Of a stretch of 64,000 nt of DNA, positions 34,035 to 42,134 are shown one piece after another (position 1 is the stretch's first letter; each line of letters starts with the position of its first letter). Under the pieces are notes generated by a model. It searched no databases. It was not told where the DNA came from and worked only from the letters and a program-made list of their open reading frames with translations. The DNA is from Rhizobium anhuiense (GTDB lineage Bacteria > Pseudomonadota > Alphaproteobacteria > Rhizobiales > Rhizobiaceae). A program made the translations under genes and the position numbers. Where the stretch lies: positions 62,001 to 126,000 of the forward strand of contig NZ_ML133530.1 of assembly GCF_003985145.1 (NCBI RefSeq), written 5' to 3'.

Positions 34035-34618
34035 GCACGACCGCGCTGCAAAGGCCTGAGCTCAAGCCGATGATGCCCGGCCCCGCGCCGGTCATCTCGA
34101 CCGCCAGGCTGACGCTCCGCCCGCACAGGCTGAGCGATGCGCCTGCGATCGCGGAATCGCTCTCCGATTTCGCGGTCACGCGCATGCTGTCCCGCGTACC
34201 CGCGCCGTTCGACCGGCAGGATGCGCTGGACTGGCTGATCCCGGTCACCTCGGGCACCTTGCCCGACTGGCCGTTGGCGATCACCGGTCAGGACGATGTC
34301 CATATCGGCAACGTCTCGATCGAGCTGCGCCACGGCCGCTGGCACCTCGGCTACTGGCTGAACCGCTACTACTGGCGGCGCGGCTATATGAGCGAGGCGG
34401 TGGCGGCGATCATCGAGCGCTTCTCGCGCCGCATGCCGGAGACGCCGATCCATTCCGGCGTCTTCGCCGACAACCCGGCCTCGCTGCGACTACAGGAGAA
34501 GCTCGGTTTCCGCATGACGGGTTGCGGCGAAATCTATTGTTTCGCCCGCAACACCATGGTGTCGCACATCGAAACCGTGCTGCAGCCGGGCATGCTGCAG
34601 CCGCGGAAGGTCGCATAA
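34031..34618 (+). CDS. RimJ/RimL-type GNAT acetyltransferase, second of a pair
   Basis: The 195-residue protein shares the same domain plan as the gene before it: STARLTLRPHRLSDAPAIAE, LGYWLNRYYWRRGYMSEAV and DNPASLRLQEKLGF. The pair probably arose by duplication, although the sequences have diverged. It starts at ATG 34031, inside the last codons of the previous gene. Substrates are unknown; position downstream of rplU-rpmA raises, but does not prove, a link to ribosomal-protein acetylation. Confidence 0.85.
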   Translation: MSTTALQRPELKPMMPGPAPVISTARLTLRPHRLSDAPAIAESLSDFAVTRMLSRVPAPFDRQDALDWLIPVTSGTLPDWPLAITGQDDVHIGNVSIELRHGRWHLGYWLNRYYWRRGYMSEAVAAIIERFSRRMPETPIHSGVFADNPASLRLQEKLGFRMTGCGEIYCFARNTMVSHIETVLQPGMLQPRKVA

Positions 34619-34625
34619 CCGAAAA

Positions 34626-34651
34626 GGAGACGCCGCCCCGGCGGCGTCTCC
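34626..34651 (-). terminator. Hairpin between convergent genes, terminator for the minus strand
   Basis: GGAGACGCCGCC and GGCGGCGTCTCC are perfect 12-bp arms with a two-base centre. On the minus strand TTTTC follows. It lies two bases after the stop of the minus-strand nuclease-family gene and eight after the acetyltransferase stop, so it may serve both. Confidence 0.65.
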
Positions 34652-34652
34652 C

Positions 34653-35519
34653 TCAATCCCCGATCTCAACCCATAGGGGAAAATGATCGGAGCCCTCGGA
34701 TTGCGTATCGATCCGGGCGGATTTCAACCGGCCCTCAAGGCCGCAACTGACGAAGCAATAATCGAGATGCATGCGTTTGCCGTGATCTTCGGGATCCATC
34801 CAGCTGTAGCTCCCCGGCCGATAGGCCGAGAGCGCCGCAAAGGCGTCGATCGGCGTGCCGACCCTGGCGATACGGCCGTAATATCCGCCGCCGGCACCGG
34901 CAAGCGCGCAATATTCCGGCGATTCCGGCTCCATGTTGAAATCGCCCATGATGACGTAATCTTCCGGCAGCGGCGGCTCCGGCAGATCGAATTCGCCGCC
35001 TCCCGTCAGCGACCCGCCCTCCTGGACGAAGGCATTGATCTGCGCGTTCAGGAATTGCAGTTGGCGGATGCGCTCGTCGGCAGAGACATGGTCGAGATGG
35101 ACGGAGTAGACGCGGAACGCGCCGCCGGGTGCTTTGATCACCGCCTCGGTTGCGCCGCGCTGCAGGTTGATCTTGCCAATCGTCCGGCTGCGCGGCAGAA
35201 GCAGCGTCCGGGTGGAGATAACAGGCCAGCGCGACAGCACCATGTTGCCGAACTGGAATCGCGTGCCGGGCACCGGCCGGAGCCCCTCTTTGGCTGCCTC
35301 GACATGCATATCGCAGGCTGGCCCATACACCCAGAAATAGTCGGGAAAGAAGGCGGCAACATCAGCCGCCATATCGGCAAAACCGTTGCGGGAGAAGCCG
35401 CGGGTCACCTCCTGCAGCGCGATGACATCGGCCCCCTCGAGGCTCCGGGCAATGCGCGGCAGATCGTATCTGCCATCGAGACCGAAGCCGTACTGTATGT
35501 TATAGCTCACGAAATTCAC
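34653..35519 (-). CDS. Endonuclease/exonuclease/phosphatase family protein
   Basis: The 288-residue protein carries the EEP-fold motifs: VSYNIQYG (metal-binding Asn), VIALQEVT (catalytic Glu), the YSVHLDHVS segment, IMGDFNMEP and a final GSDHFPLWVEI with the catalytic Asp-His. These enzymes are magnesium-dependent phosphodiesterases acting on DNA or phospholipids. No signal peptide is evident. The GTG at 35519, preceded at some distance by GGAGG, is preferred over an upstream in-frame start at 35624 that would run into the obgE leader. It is divergent from obgE. Confidence 0.82.
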   Translation of the reverse strand: MNFVSYNIQYGFGLDGRYDLPRIARSLEGADVIALQEVTRGFSRNGFADMAADVAAFFPDYFWVYGPACDMHVEAAKEGLRPVPGTRFQFGNMVLSRWPVISTRTLLLPRSRTIGKINLQRGATEAVIKAPGGAFRVYSVHLDHVSADERIRQLQFLNAQINAFVQEGGSLTGGGEFDLPEPPLPEDYVIMGDFNMEPESPEYCALAGAGGGYYGRIARVGTPIDAFAALSAYRPGSYSWMDPEDHGKRMHLDYCFVSCGLEGRLKSARIDTQSEGSDHFPLWVEIGD

Positions 35520-35602
35520 GATAATCTTTGACCTCCGTCGGAACCGCCTATATCGAATGGGCCAAGACGGCCGTCCAACTGCCACTGAATATTGGAAGTA
35601 AA

Positions 35603-36703
35603 ATGAAATTTCTCGACGAAGCAAAGGTCTATATCAAGTCCGGAGACGGCGGCGGCGGCAGCGTTTCCTTCCGGCGCGAGAAATTCATCGAGTTCGGCGG
35701 CCCGGATGGCGGTGATGGCGGACGCGGCGGCGACGTCTGGGTCGAGGCTGTCAACGGACTGAACACTCTGATCGATTTCCGCTATCAGCAGCATTTCAAG
35801 GCGACGATCGGCACCCATGGCATGGGTAGGAACCGCACCGGCGCCAATGGAAGCGACGTGACGCTCAAGGTTCCCGTAGGCACCCAGATCTTCGAGGAAG
35901 ACCGGGAAACGCTGATCTGCGATCTCACCGTCGAAGGCCAGCGTTTCTGCCTCGCCCATGGCGGCAATGGCGGCTTCGGCAACGCCCATTTTAAGACCTC
36001 GACCAATCAGGCGCCGGATTGGGCCAATCCCGGCCTGCCCGGCGAGGAAAAGACCCTCTGGCTGCGGCTGAAACTGATTGCCGATGCCGGCCTCGTCGGC
36101 CTGCCCAATGCCGGCAAGTCGACGTTCCTGGCTGCCGTCACCCGCGCCCGTCCGAAGATCGCCAACTACCCCTTCACCACGCTGCATCCCAACCTCGGTG
36201 TTGCCACCATCGACGAGCGGGAATTCATCCTCGCCGACATTCCGGGCCTGATCGAAGGCGCCCATGAAGGTGTCGGCATCGGCGACCGTTTCCTCGGCCA
36301 TGTCGAGCGCACCCGCGTGCTGCTCCACCTCGTCTCCGCCCAGGAGGAAAAGGTCGGCAAGGTATACAAGACGGTCAAGCACGAGCTCGAAGCCTATGGA
36401 AACGAGCTGACGGATAAGGCTGAGATCGTGGCGCTGTCGCAGATCGACCTGCTCGACGATGCCGAATTGAAGAAGAAGACCAAGGAATTGGCCAAGGCCT
36501 GCGGCAAGACGCCCTTCCAGATTTCGGCCGTCACCGGCAAGGGCATGACCGAGGTCCTGCGCGCCCTGCGCGACATCATCGTCGAGGCCAATACCGAGGA
36601 GAAGCCGGCCAAGGTGCCGAAGCTTCGCCATCGCGACATGGTCGTCTCCGATGAGGACAAGGGCGAGGTTCAGGGCGAGGACGAGGCCGATGACCAGCCG
36701 TAA
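35603..36703 (+). CDS. obgE: GTPase ObgE/CgtA
   Basis: The 366-residue essential GTPase associates with the 50S subunit and links ribosome assembly with growth and the stringent response. The glycine-rich Obg fold occupies residues 1-158 (MKFLDEAKVYIKSGDGGGGS), the G domain follows with GLPNAGKSTFLAAV, DIPGLIEGAHEG and LSQIDLLDD, and a short acidic tail ends the protein. ATG 35603 is preferred over an in-frame upstream ATG because the fold begins there. The stop overlaps proB by 14 bases. Confidence 0.96.
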   Translation: MKFLDEAKVYIKSGDGGGGSVSFRREKFIEFGGPDGGDGGRGGDVWVEAVNGLNTLIDFRYQQHFKATIGTHGMGRNRTGANGSDVTLKVPVGTQIFEEDRETLICDLTVEGQRFCLAHGGNGGFGNAHFKTSTNQAPDWANPGLPGEEKTLWLRLKLIADAGLVGLPNAGKSTFLAAVTRARPKIANYPFTTLHPNLGVATIDEREFILADIPGLIEGAHEGVGIGDRFLGHVERTRVLLHLVSAQEEKVGKVYKTVKHELEAYGNELTDKAEIVALSQIDLLDDAELKKKTKELAKACGKTPFQISAVTGKGMTEVLRALRDIIVEANTEEKPAKVPKLRHRDMVVSDEDKGEVQGEDEADDQP

Positions 36704-37859
36704 GCCGCTCGGCCGCTACCGCCGTATCGTCATCAAGATCGGATCTGCGCTGCTGGTCGATCGCAGGGCCGGGCTGAAGAAGGCCTGGCTCGACGCCATG
36801 TGCGCCGATATCGCCGGCCTGAAGGCCAAGGGCATCGATGTGCTCGTCGTCTCCTCGGGCGCGATCGCGCTCGGCCGCTCGGTGCTCGACCTGCCCTCGG
36901 GCGCGCTGAAGCTGGAAGAAAGCCAGGCCGCCGCCGCCGTCGGCCAGATCGCGCTGGCGCGTGCCTGGTCGGAAAGCCTGTCGCACGACGAGATCGTCGC
37001 CGGCCAGATCCTGCTGACGCTCGGAGATACCGAGGAACGCCGCCGCTATCTCAATGCCCGCGCCACCATCAATCAGCTTTTGAAAATCGGCGCCGTGCCG
37101 ATCATCAACGAGAACGATACCGTCGCCACCAGCGAAATCCGCTACGGCGACAACGACCGCCTCGCCGCCCGCGTCGCGACGATGACCGGCGCCGATCTGC
37201 TCATTCTTCTCTCCGATATCGACGGCCTCTACACCGCGCCGCCGCATCTCGATCCGAACGCGACCTTCCTGGAGACGATTGCCGCGATCACGCCGGAGAT
37301 CGAGGCAATGGCCGGGGGTGCGGCCTCCGAGCTTTCGCGTGGCGGCATGCGCACCAAGATCGATGCCGGCAAGATTGCCACCACATCGGGCTGCGCCATG
37401 ATAATCGCGTCGGGCAAGACCGACAGTCCGCTGTCGGCAATCGAAAACGGCGCGCGTTCCTCCTGGTTCGCGCCGTCTGGCACGCCCGTCACCGCCCGCA
37501 AGACCTGGATTGCCGGGCAGTTGCAGCCGGCCGGCGAACTGCATGTCGATGACGGCGCCGTCGTTGCACTCGGGGCCGGCAAGAGCTTGCTTCCGGCCGG
37601 CGTGCGCAGCGTTTCCGGCCTCTTCAGCCGCGGTGATACGGTGGCGATCATCGGCCCGGCCGGCCGCGAGATCGGCCGCGGTCTTGTCAGCTACGATGCC
37701 GACGACGCCCGCCGGATCGCCGGCCGCAAATCGGCGGAAATCGCCGCCATCCTCGGTTATGCCGGGCGCGCCGCCATGGTCCATCGCGACGACATGGTCA
37801 TGACGGCCCAGATCGGTTCGAAATCGGAAAGGCAGAAGAAGGACGCGAGCTATGCTTGA
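36690..37859 (+). CDS. proB: Glutamate 5-kinase
   Basis: The 389-residue enzyme phosphorylates glutamate in the first step of proline synthesis. The amino-acid-kinase domain (RYRRIVIKIGSALLVD, VSSGAIALG, INENDTVAT) fills residues 1-265 and a C-terminal PUA domain (residues about 280-365) follows. ATG 36690 lies inside the end of obgE. It overlaps proA by eight bases, so obgE-proB-proA are coupled. Feedback by proline is known for the family. Confidence 0.96.
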   Translation: MTSRKPLGRYRRIVIKIGSALLVDRRAGLKKAWLDAMCADIAGLKAKGIDVLVVSSGAIALGRSVLDLPSGALKLEESQAAAAVGQIALARAWSESLSHDEIVAGQILLTLGDTEERRRYLNARATINQLLKIGAVPIINENDTVATSEIRYGDNDRLAARVATMTGADLLILLSDIDGLYTAPPHLDPNATFLETIAAITPEIEAMAGGAASELSRGGMRTKIDAGKIATTSGCAMIIASGKTDSPLSAIENGARSSWFAPSGTPVTARKTWIAGQLQPAGELHVDDGAVVALGAGKSLLPAGVRSVSGLFSRGDTVAIIGPAGREIGRGLVSYDADDARRIAGRKSAEIAAILGYAGRAAMVHRDDMVMTAQIGSKSERQKKDASYA

Positions 37860-39135
37860 TACCGTGGCGCCAAGCCCTGACATTGACGTGCTGATGAACG
37901 ACATCGGCCGCAAGGCGAGGGCTGCCGCGCGACCGCTGAGCTTTGCGTCCACCGAGGTGAAGAACAGGGCGCTGAACGCCATGGCCGATGCGATCCTGGC
38001 GAACAAGGCGCATATTCTTGCCGAGAACGCCAAGGACCTGAAGGATATCGAAGGCACCGAAATGCTTGCCTCCTTCGTCGACCGGCTGACGCTGAACGAC
38101 AAGCGTGTCGCCGAAATGGCCGAGGGCATCCGCGCCATTGCCGCGCTTGCCGATCCGGTCGGCGAAGTCATCGCCGCCTGGGACCGGCCGAACGGGTTGA
38201 AGATCGAGCGCGTCCGCACGCCGCTCGGCGTCATCGGCGTCATCTTCGAAAGCCGGCCGAACGTCACGGCGGATGCCGGCGCCCTCTGCCTCAAGGCGGG
38301 CAATGCCGTTATCCTGCGTTGCGGCTCGGATTCGCGCCGCTCATCGCAGGCTATCCATGCCTGCCTGGTCGAAGGCTTGAAGGCAGCAGGACTTCCAGAG
38401 CATGCTATCCAGCTCGTTCCGGTCACCGACCGCGCCGCCGTCGGCGCCATGCTGCGCGGCCTGGAGGGTGCGATCGACGTCATCGTGCCGCGCGGCGGCA
38501 AGAGCTTGGTCGCCCGCGTGCAGAACGAGGCCCGCGTGCCGGTTTTTGCCCATCTCGAAGGCCTTTGCCATATCTATGTCGATGCCTCGGCCGATATCGA
38601 AATGGCGAAGAAGATCGTCGTCAACGCCAAGATGCGCCGCACCGGTATCTGCGGCGCGGCCGAAACCCTGCTCGTCGATGGCGCCGCGATCGGCACGCAT
38701 CTGACGCCGCTGCTCGAGGTTCTCGCGCAGGCCGGCTGCGAGATCCGCGCTTCGGCAACGGTGCTGAAGGTCGCACCCGGCATGAAGCCCGCGACCGAGG
38801 AGGATTGGTCGACCGAATATCTCGACGCGATCATTTCGGTTGCCGTCGTCGACGGCATATCGGGCGCGATCGCCCATATCCAGACCTATTCCTCGAACCA
38901 CACCGAGGCCGTCATCGCCGAGGACCCTGACGTCGTCGCGCGTTTCTTCACCGAAGTCGATTCGGCGATCCTGCTACACAATGCCTCGACGCAATTTGCC
39001 GATGGCGGCGAGTTCGGCATGGGTGCGGAAATCGGCATTGCCACCGGCAAGATGCATGCCCGCGGTCCTGTCGGCGTCGAACAGCTCACCTCGTTCAAAT
39101 ATCGGGTGCATGGTGCCGGACAGACGCGGCCCTGA
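37852..39135 (+). CDS. proA: Gamma-glutamyl phosphate reductase
   Basis: The 427-residue NADPH-dependent enzyme makes glutamate-5-semialdehyde. It contains the aldehyde-dehydrogenase-like NAD(P) site (PLGVIGVIFESRPNVT) and the catalytic cysteine in RRTGICGAAETLL. The C-terminal signature FGMGAEIGIATGKMHARGP is intact. Length matches the family. It starts eight bases inside proB and is followed one base later by the putative GTG start of nadD. Confidence 0.96.
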   Translation: MLDTVAPSPDIDVLMNDIGRKARAAARPLSFASTEVKNRALNAMADAILANKAHILAENAKDLKDIEGTEMLASFVDRLTLNDKRVAEMAEGIRAIAALADPVGEVIAAWDRPNGLKIERVRTPLGVIGVIFESRPNVTADAGALCLKAGNAVILRCGSDSRRSSQAIHACLVEGLKAAGLPEHAIQLVPVTDRAAVGAMLRGLEGAIDVIVPRGGKSLVARVQNEARVPVFAHLEGLCHIYVDASADIEMAKKIVVNAKMRRTGICGAAETLLVDGAAIGTHLTPLLEVLAQAGCEIRASATVLKVAPGMKPATEEDWSTEYLDAIISVAVVDGISGAIAHIQTYSSNHTEAVIAEDPDVVARFFTEVDSAILLHNASTQFADGGEFGMGAEIGIATGKMHARGPVGVEQLTSFKYRVHGAGQTRP

Positions 39136-39136
39136 G

Positions 39137-39790
39137 GTGACGACCGAGCCAGACGTGACGATTGAGAATGTGGACCGGCACTATCTCCGCATGCCGCACA
39201 GCGAGCGCGGCATGGTCGTCGGTCTGTTCGGCGGTTCGTTCAATCCGCCGCATCAGGGCCACGCGCTGGTCGCCGAGATCGCCCTCAAGCGGCTTGGCCT
39301 CGATCAGCTCTGGTGGATGGTCACCCCGGGCAATCCGCTGAAGAGCCGCAACCAGCTCGCCCCGCTTGCCGAGCGTATTGCCGAAAGCGAGCGTGTTGCC
39401 GCCGACCCCCGCGTCAAGGTGACGGCCTTCGAACAGACGCTCGGCGTCAGCTACACTGCCAACACGCTTGCCCGCGTCAAGGCCCGCAATCCACATGTGC
39501 ATTTCATCTGGATCATGGGCGCAGACAGCCTGCAGACCTTTCACAAATGGCAGAAATGGCAGGAGATTGCCCGCACCTTCCCGATCGCGGTGATCGACCG
39601 GCCGGGTGCGACGCTCTCCTTCCTCTCCTCGAAAATGGCCAGGACCTTCGATTTCGCCCGGGTCGACGAGGATGATGCCCGTGTTCTCTGGAAGAAGCGT
39701 GCGCCGGCCTGGACCTTCATCCACGGGCCGCGCTCCGGCCTGAGCTCGACGGCAATCCGCAACGGCTCGGCGCCCGGCGACGCGCTTTAG
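39137..39790 (+). CDS. nadD: Nicotinate-nucleotide adenylyltransferase
   Basis: The 217-residue enzyme adenylates nicotinate mononucleotide in NAD synthesis. Key motifs are GGSFNPPHQGH (nucleotide-binding T/HxGH) and the C-terminal LSSTAIR. The start is uncertain: GTG 39137 begins one base after the proA stop and fits operon coupling, while ATG 39191 would remove 18 poorly conserved residues. An ATG far upstream inside proA is rejected. The next plus-strand gene is 500 bp away, and a minus-strand sRNA fills much of that gap. Confidence 0.92.
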   Translation: MTTEPDVTIENVDRHYLRMPHSERGMVVGLFGGSFNPPHQGHALVAEIALKRLGLDQLWWMVTPGNPLKSRNQLAPLAERIAESERVAADPRVKVTAFEQTLGVSYTANTLARVKARNPHVHFIWIMGADSLQTFHKWQKWQEIARTFPIAVIDRPGATLSFLSSKMARTFDFARVDEDDARVLWKKRAPAWTFIHGPRSGLSSTAIRNGSAPGDAL

Positions 39791-39812
39791 TTTGATTTCC
39801 AAGGATGTCCCG

Positions 39813-39936
39813 AAAACGAGAAAGCCCGACGGGGGAGGAGATCCGTCGGGCTTATAAACTCGATCGACAACTGGGAGGAGGAGTGTTGTCGATCCTACCG
39901 AACGGCTATGGGAGGAGGAGAAGCCGTTTCGATGAG
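39813..39936 (-). ncRNA. Trans-acting sRNA of the alpha-r14/NfeR1 type
   Basis: Read on the minus strand, three hairpins follow each other, each with CCTCCTCC in its loop. Hairpin 1 has stem AACGGCT/AGCCGTT (39901-39928), hairpin 2 GATCGACAAC/GTTGTCGATC (39862-39894) and hairpin 3 AAGCCCGACGG/CCGTCGGGCTT (39822-39853). The third is followed by TCTCGTTTT and acts as the terminator. Three anti-Shine-Dalgarno loops and a length near 123 nt match the NfeR1 (alpha-r14) family of rhizobia, which affects osmoadaptation and nodulation by base pairing with mRNA leaders. The 5' end is estimated, and no clear promoter box was found. Confidence 0.85.
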
Positions 39937-40203
39937 AGTGTTGTACCATATTTCGCAGGAAGATGAATATCGATTGTTGCATTGCAGCAATGCGTCACTT
40001 GCAATCCTATGCAGCCTTATGGCTTTGGCATTGCCGTTTTTCTTGGCAGAAATCGACGGAGCATACTCTACCGCCGGGAATCCTTGCGGTCTGCCAACTG
40101 TCGTTTGGATATTTCCGCCCTTTGGATCTCATGCTGCGGTTCGAGCCATGCACTTCAACAATGCCAAAACCATTGGATCGCTGCGAACACAGCGGCCCGA
40201 TAT

Positions 40204-40227
40204 GGTTATATTTTTCTGGATATATCC
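40204..40227. promoter_or_regulatory. ModE-box-like palindrome, upstream site
   Basis: GGTTATAT, eight bases, then ATATATCC, i.e. an inverted repeat with the spacing of molybdate (ModE) boxes. It lies 43 bp upstream (centre to centre) of the second site. The outer CG of the consensus is replaced by GG/CC. Confidence 0.5.
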
Positions 40228-40246
40228 CTAGCCAAAGCACCTCACC

Positions 40247-40270
40247 CGTTATATTCGTCGCAATATTTCG
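40247..40270. promoter_or_regulatory. ModE-box-like palindrome, proximal site
   Basis: CGTTATAT, eight bases, then ATATTTCG. The ModE consensus can be written CGNTATAT-N8-ATATAACG; the left half matches fully and the right half in six of eight positions. It ends 17 bp before the modA ATG, so a bound repressor would block transcription. A ModE-like gene lies at the other end of the cluster. Confidence 0.6.
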
Positions 40271-40287
40271 AAACCTGGGGAGACATC

Positions 40288-41079
40288 ATGCAGAACCGCC
40301 GCCGATGGATGAAACAGGCAACCGCCGCGATCGCAGCCCTCTGGCTTGGCACGGCAGCGCTTCCGGCGCCTGCTGCCGCAGCCGAAAAGCTCATCGTCTT
40401 TGCGGCCGCCAGCCTCAAGGATGCGCTCGACGCCGCCAACACCGCCTGGGCCAAGGAAAGCGGCAAGGAAACCGTCGCCTCCTATGCGGCGAGCGGAGCC
40501 CTGGCCAAGCAGATCGAAAACGCGGCTCCTGCCGATGTCTTCATCTCGGCCGATCTCGACTGGATGGATTACGTCGCCAAGAAAAACCTGATCAAGGCCG
40601 ATACCCGCTCCAATCTGCTCGGCAACCGCATCGTGCTCGTTGCCGAAAAGGCCAAGGCAAAACCGGTCGAGATCAAGCAGGGCTTCGATCTTGCAGGACT
40701 GCTGGGTGACGGCAAGCTGGCCATGGGTGAGCCGAAATCGGTTCCGGCCGGCAAATATGGCATGGCCGCGCTCGAAAAGCTCGGCGTCTGGAAATCGGTC
40801 GAAAGCAAGGTCGCCGGCGCCGAAAGCGTGCGCGCCGCCCTTGCCCTCGTCTCCCGCGGCGAAGCGCCTTATGGCATCGTCTACCAGACGGATGCCGCAG
40901 CCGATAAGGGTGTCGCCGTCGTCGGCACCTTCCCGGCCGATTCCCACCCGCCGATCATGTATCCGATCGCAATCCTTAACGAGAGCAAGAACCCGGATGC
41001 AGCAGCCTATCTCGACTTCCTGAAATCCGACAGGGCTGCTGCCTTCTTCACGGCGCAGGGTTTCACGATTCTGAAATAG
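40288..41079 (+). CDS. modA: Molybdate-binding periplasmic protein ModA
   Basis: The 263-residue protein binds molybdate (or tungstate) in the periplasm. An N-terminal signal with arginines (NRRRWMKQ) and a hydrophobic core ends at PAPAAAA, cleavage near residue 32; the paired arginines hint at Tat export, but Sec is possible. The ModA core shows FAAASLKDAL, YAASGALAKQIENAAPADVFIS and GEAPYGIVYQTDA. ATG 40288 has GGGGAG upstream; longer in-frame starts would run through the regulatory sites. It is separated from modB by a 167-bp repeat. Confidence 0.93.
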   Translation: MQNRRRWMKQATAAIAALWLGTAALPAPAAAAEKLIVFAAASLKDALDAANTAWAKESGKETVASYAASGALAKQIENAAPADVFISADLDWMDYVAKKNLIKADTRSNLLGNRIVLVAEKAKAKPVEIKQGFDLAGLLGDGKLAMGEPKSVPAGKYGMAALEKLGVWKSVESKVAGAESVRAALALVSRGEAPYGIVYQTDAAADKGVAVVGTFPADSHPPIMYPIAILNESKNPDAAAYLDFLKSDRAAAFFTAQGFTILK

Positions 41080-41173
41080 TCGACCAATTAGTGTTTCGTG
41101 ATGCTTGTCTTGTACCCCAAGCATTTGCATCGATCGATAAGTGGCAGAGGCTGTCTTGTTCGTGCCGTGGGAT

Positions 41174-41340
41174 TGCCCCTCACCCAAACCCGCTCGCGGG
41201 CGAGGGACGTGGCAAACGCCGCGTTGAGGTTGAGGAAGACGGTGCGACAGGGTCCCTTCGCCCCGCGAGCGGGGGGTTTGAAGGACGGGTCGAGACCCGT
41301 GGCTTGACCCCGGTCGGTGCCGGCAGGCGGATGAGGGGCA
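41174..41340. repeat. 167-bp rhizobial repeat between modA and modB
   Basis: The exact inverted 9-mers TGCCCCTCA (41174-41182) and TGAGGGGCA (41332-41340) bound the element, and an inner pair CCGCTCGCGGG-like/CCGCGAGCGGGG repeats lie within. It fills most of the 353-bp gap and splits an otherwise compact operon. It resembles common Rhizobium intergenic elements (from memory). Confidence 0.6.
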
Positions 41341-41432
41341 GGCGTCGGATGACGCCATGTAAAGAACGAGCATTGTCAACAAACTGAGGCTCGCCCCGGC
41401 GTGCCCCCAGACTTCCAGGGAGACAGCTGCAT

Positions 41433-42134
41433 TTGGACATGTTGGGGTTGAGCAATGAGGAATGGACGGCGATCCTGCTCAGCCTGCGCGTCTCGATCGT
41501 CGCCATGCTGGCAAGCCTGCCCTTCGGCATCCTCGTCGCCCTGCTGCTTGCCCGCGGCCGCTTCTGGGGCAAGTCGGTGCTGAATGGCGTCGTTCACCTG
41601 CCGCTGGTCCTGCCCCCGGTCGTCACCGGATTCCTTCTGCTCATTCTGTTCGGCCGCCGCGGTCCGGTCGGCAGCCTGCTCGACCAGTATTTCGGCATCG
41701 TTCTCTCCTTCCGCTGGACGGGTGCGGCCTTGGCCTGCGCCATCATGGCCTTTCCGCTGATGGTGCGCAGCATCCGCCTGTCGATCGAGGCGGTCGACCG
41801 CAAGCTGGAGGAGGCCGCCGGAACGCTCGGCGCCGGACCTGTCTGGGTCTTCTTGACGATCACCCTGCCGCTGACCCTGCCCGGCATCATCGCCGGCATG
41901 ATCCTGTCTTTTGCCAAGGCAATGGGCGAATTCGGCGCGACGATCACCTTCGTCTCCAACATTCCCGGCGAAACCCAGACGCTGTCGGCGGCGATCTACA
42001 CTTTTACCCAGGTTCCGGGCGGCGATGCCGGCGCACTCCGCCTGACGCTCGTTGCCGTCGTCATTTCCATGGCCGCTTTGCTCGCCTCCGAATTCCTCGC
42101 CCGTCTCGCCGGCCGGAGGATCGATCCGGAATGA
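41433..42134 (+). CDS. modB: Molybdate ABC transporter permease ModB
   Basis: The product of about 233 residues has five hydrophobic segments and the ModB coupling loop EEAAGTLGAGPVWVFLTITL. The PLVLPPVVTGFLLL segment and GEFGATITFVSNIPGETQT are family hallmarks. The start may be TTG 41433, which is better placed behind AGGGAG, or ATG 41439. Its stop overlaps the modC ATG by four bases. It forms a homodimeric channel with ModC. Confidence 0.93.
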   Translation: MDMLGLSNEEWTAILLSLRVSIVAMLASLPFGILVALLLARGRFWGKSVLNGVVHLPLVLPPVVTGFLLLILFGRRGPVGSLLDQYFGIVLSFRWTGAALACAIMAFPLMVRSIRLSIEAVDRKLEEAAGTLGAGPVWVFLTITLPLTLPGIIAGMILSFAKAMGEFGATITFVSNIPGETQTLSAAIYTFTQVPGGDAGALRLTLVAVVISMAALLASEFLARLAGRRIDPE

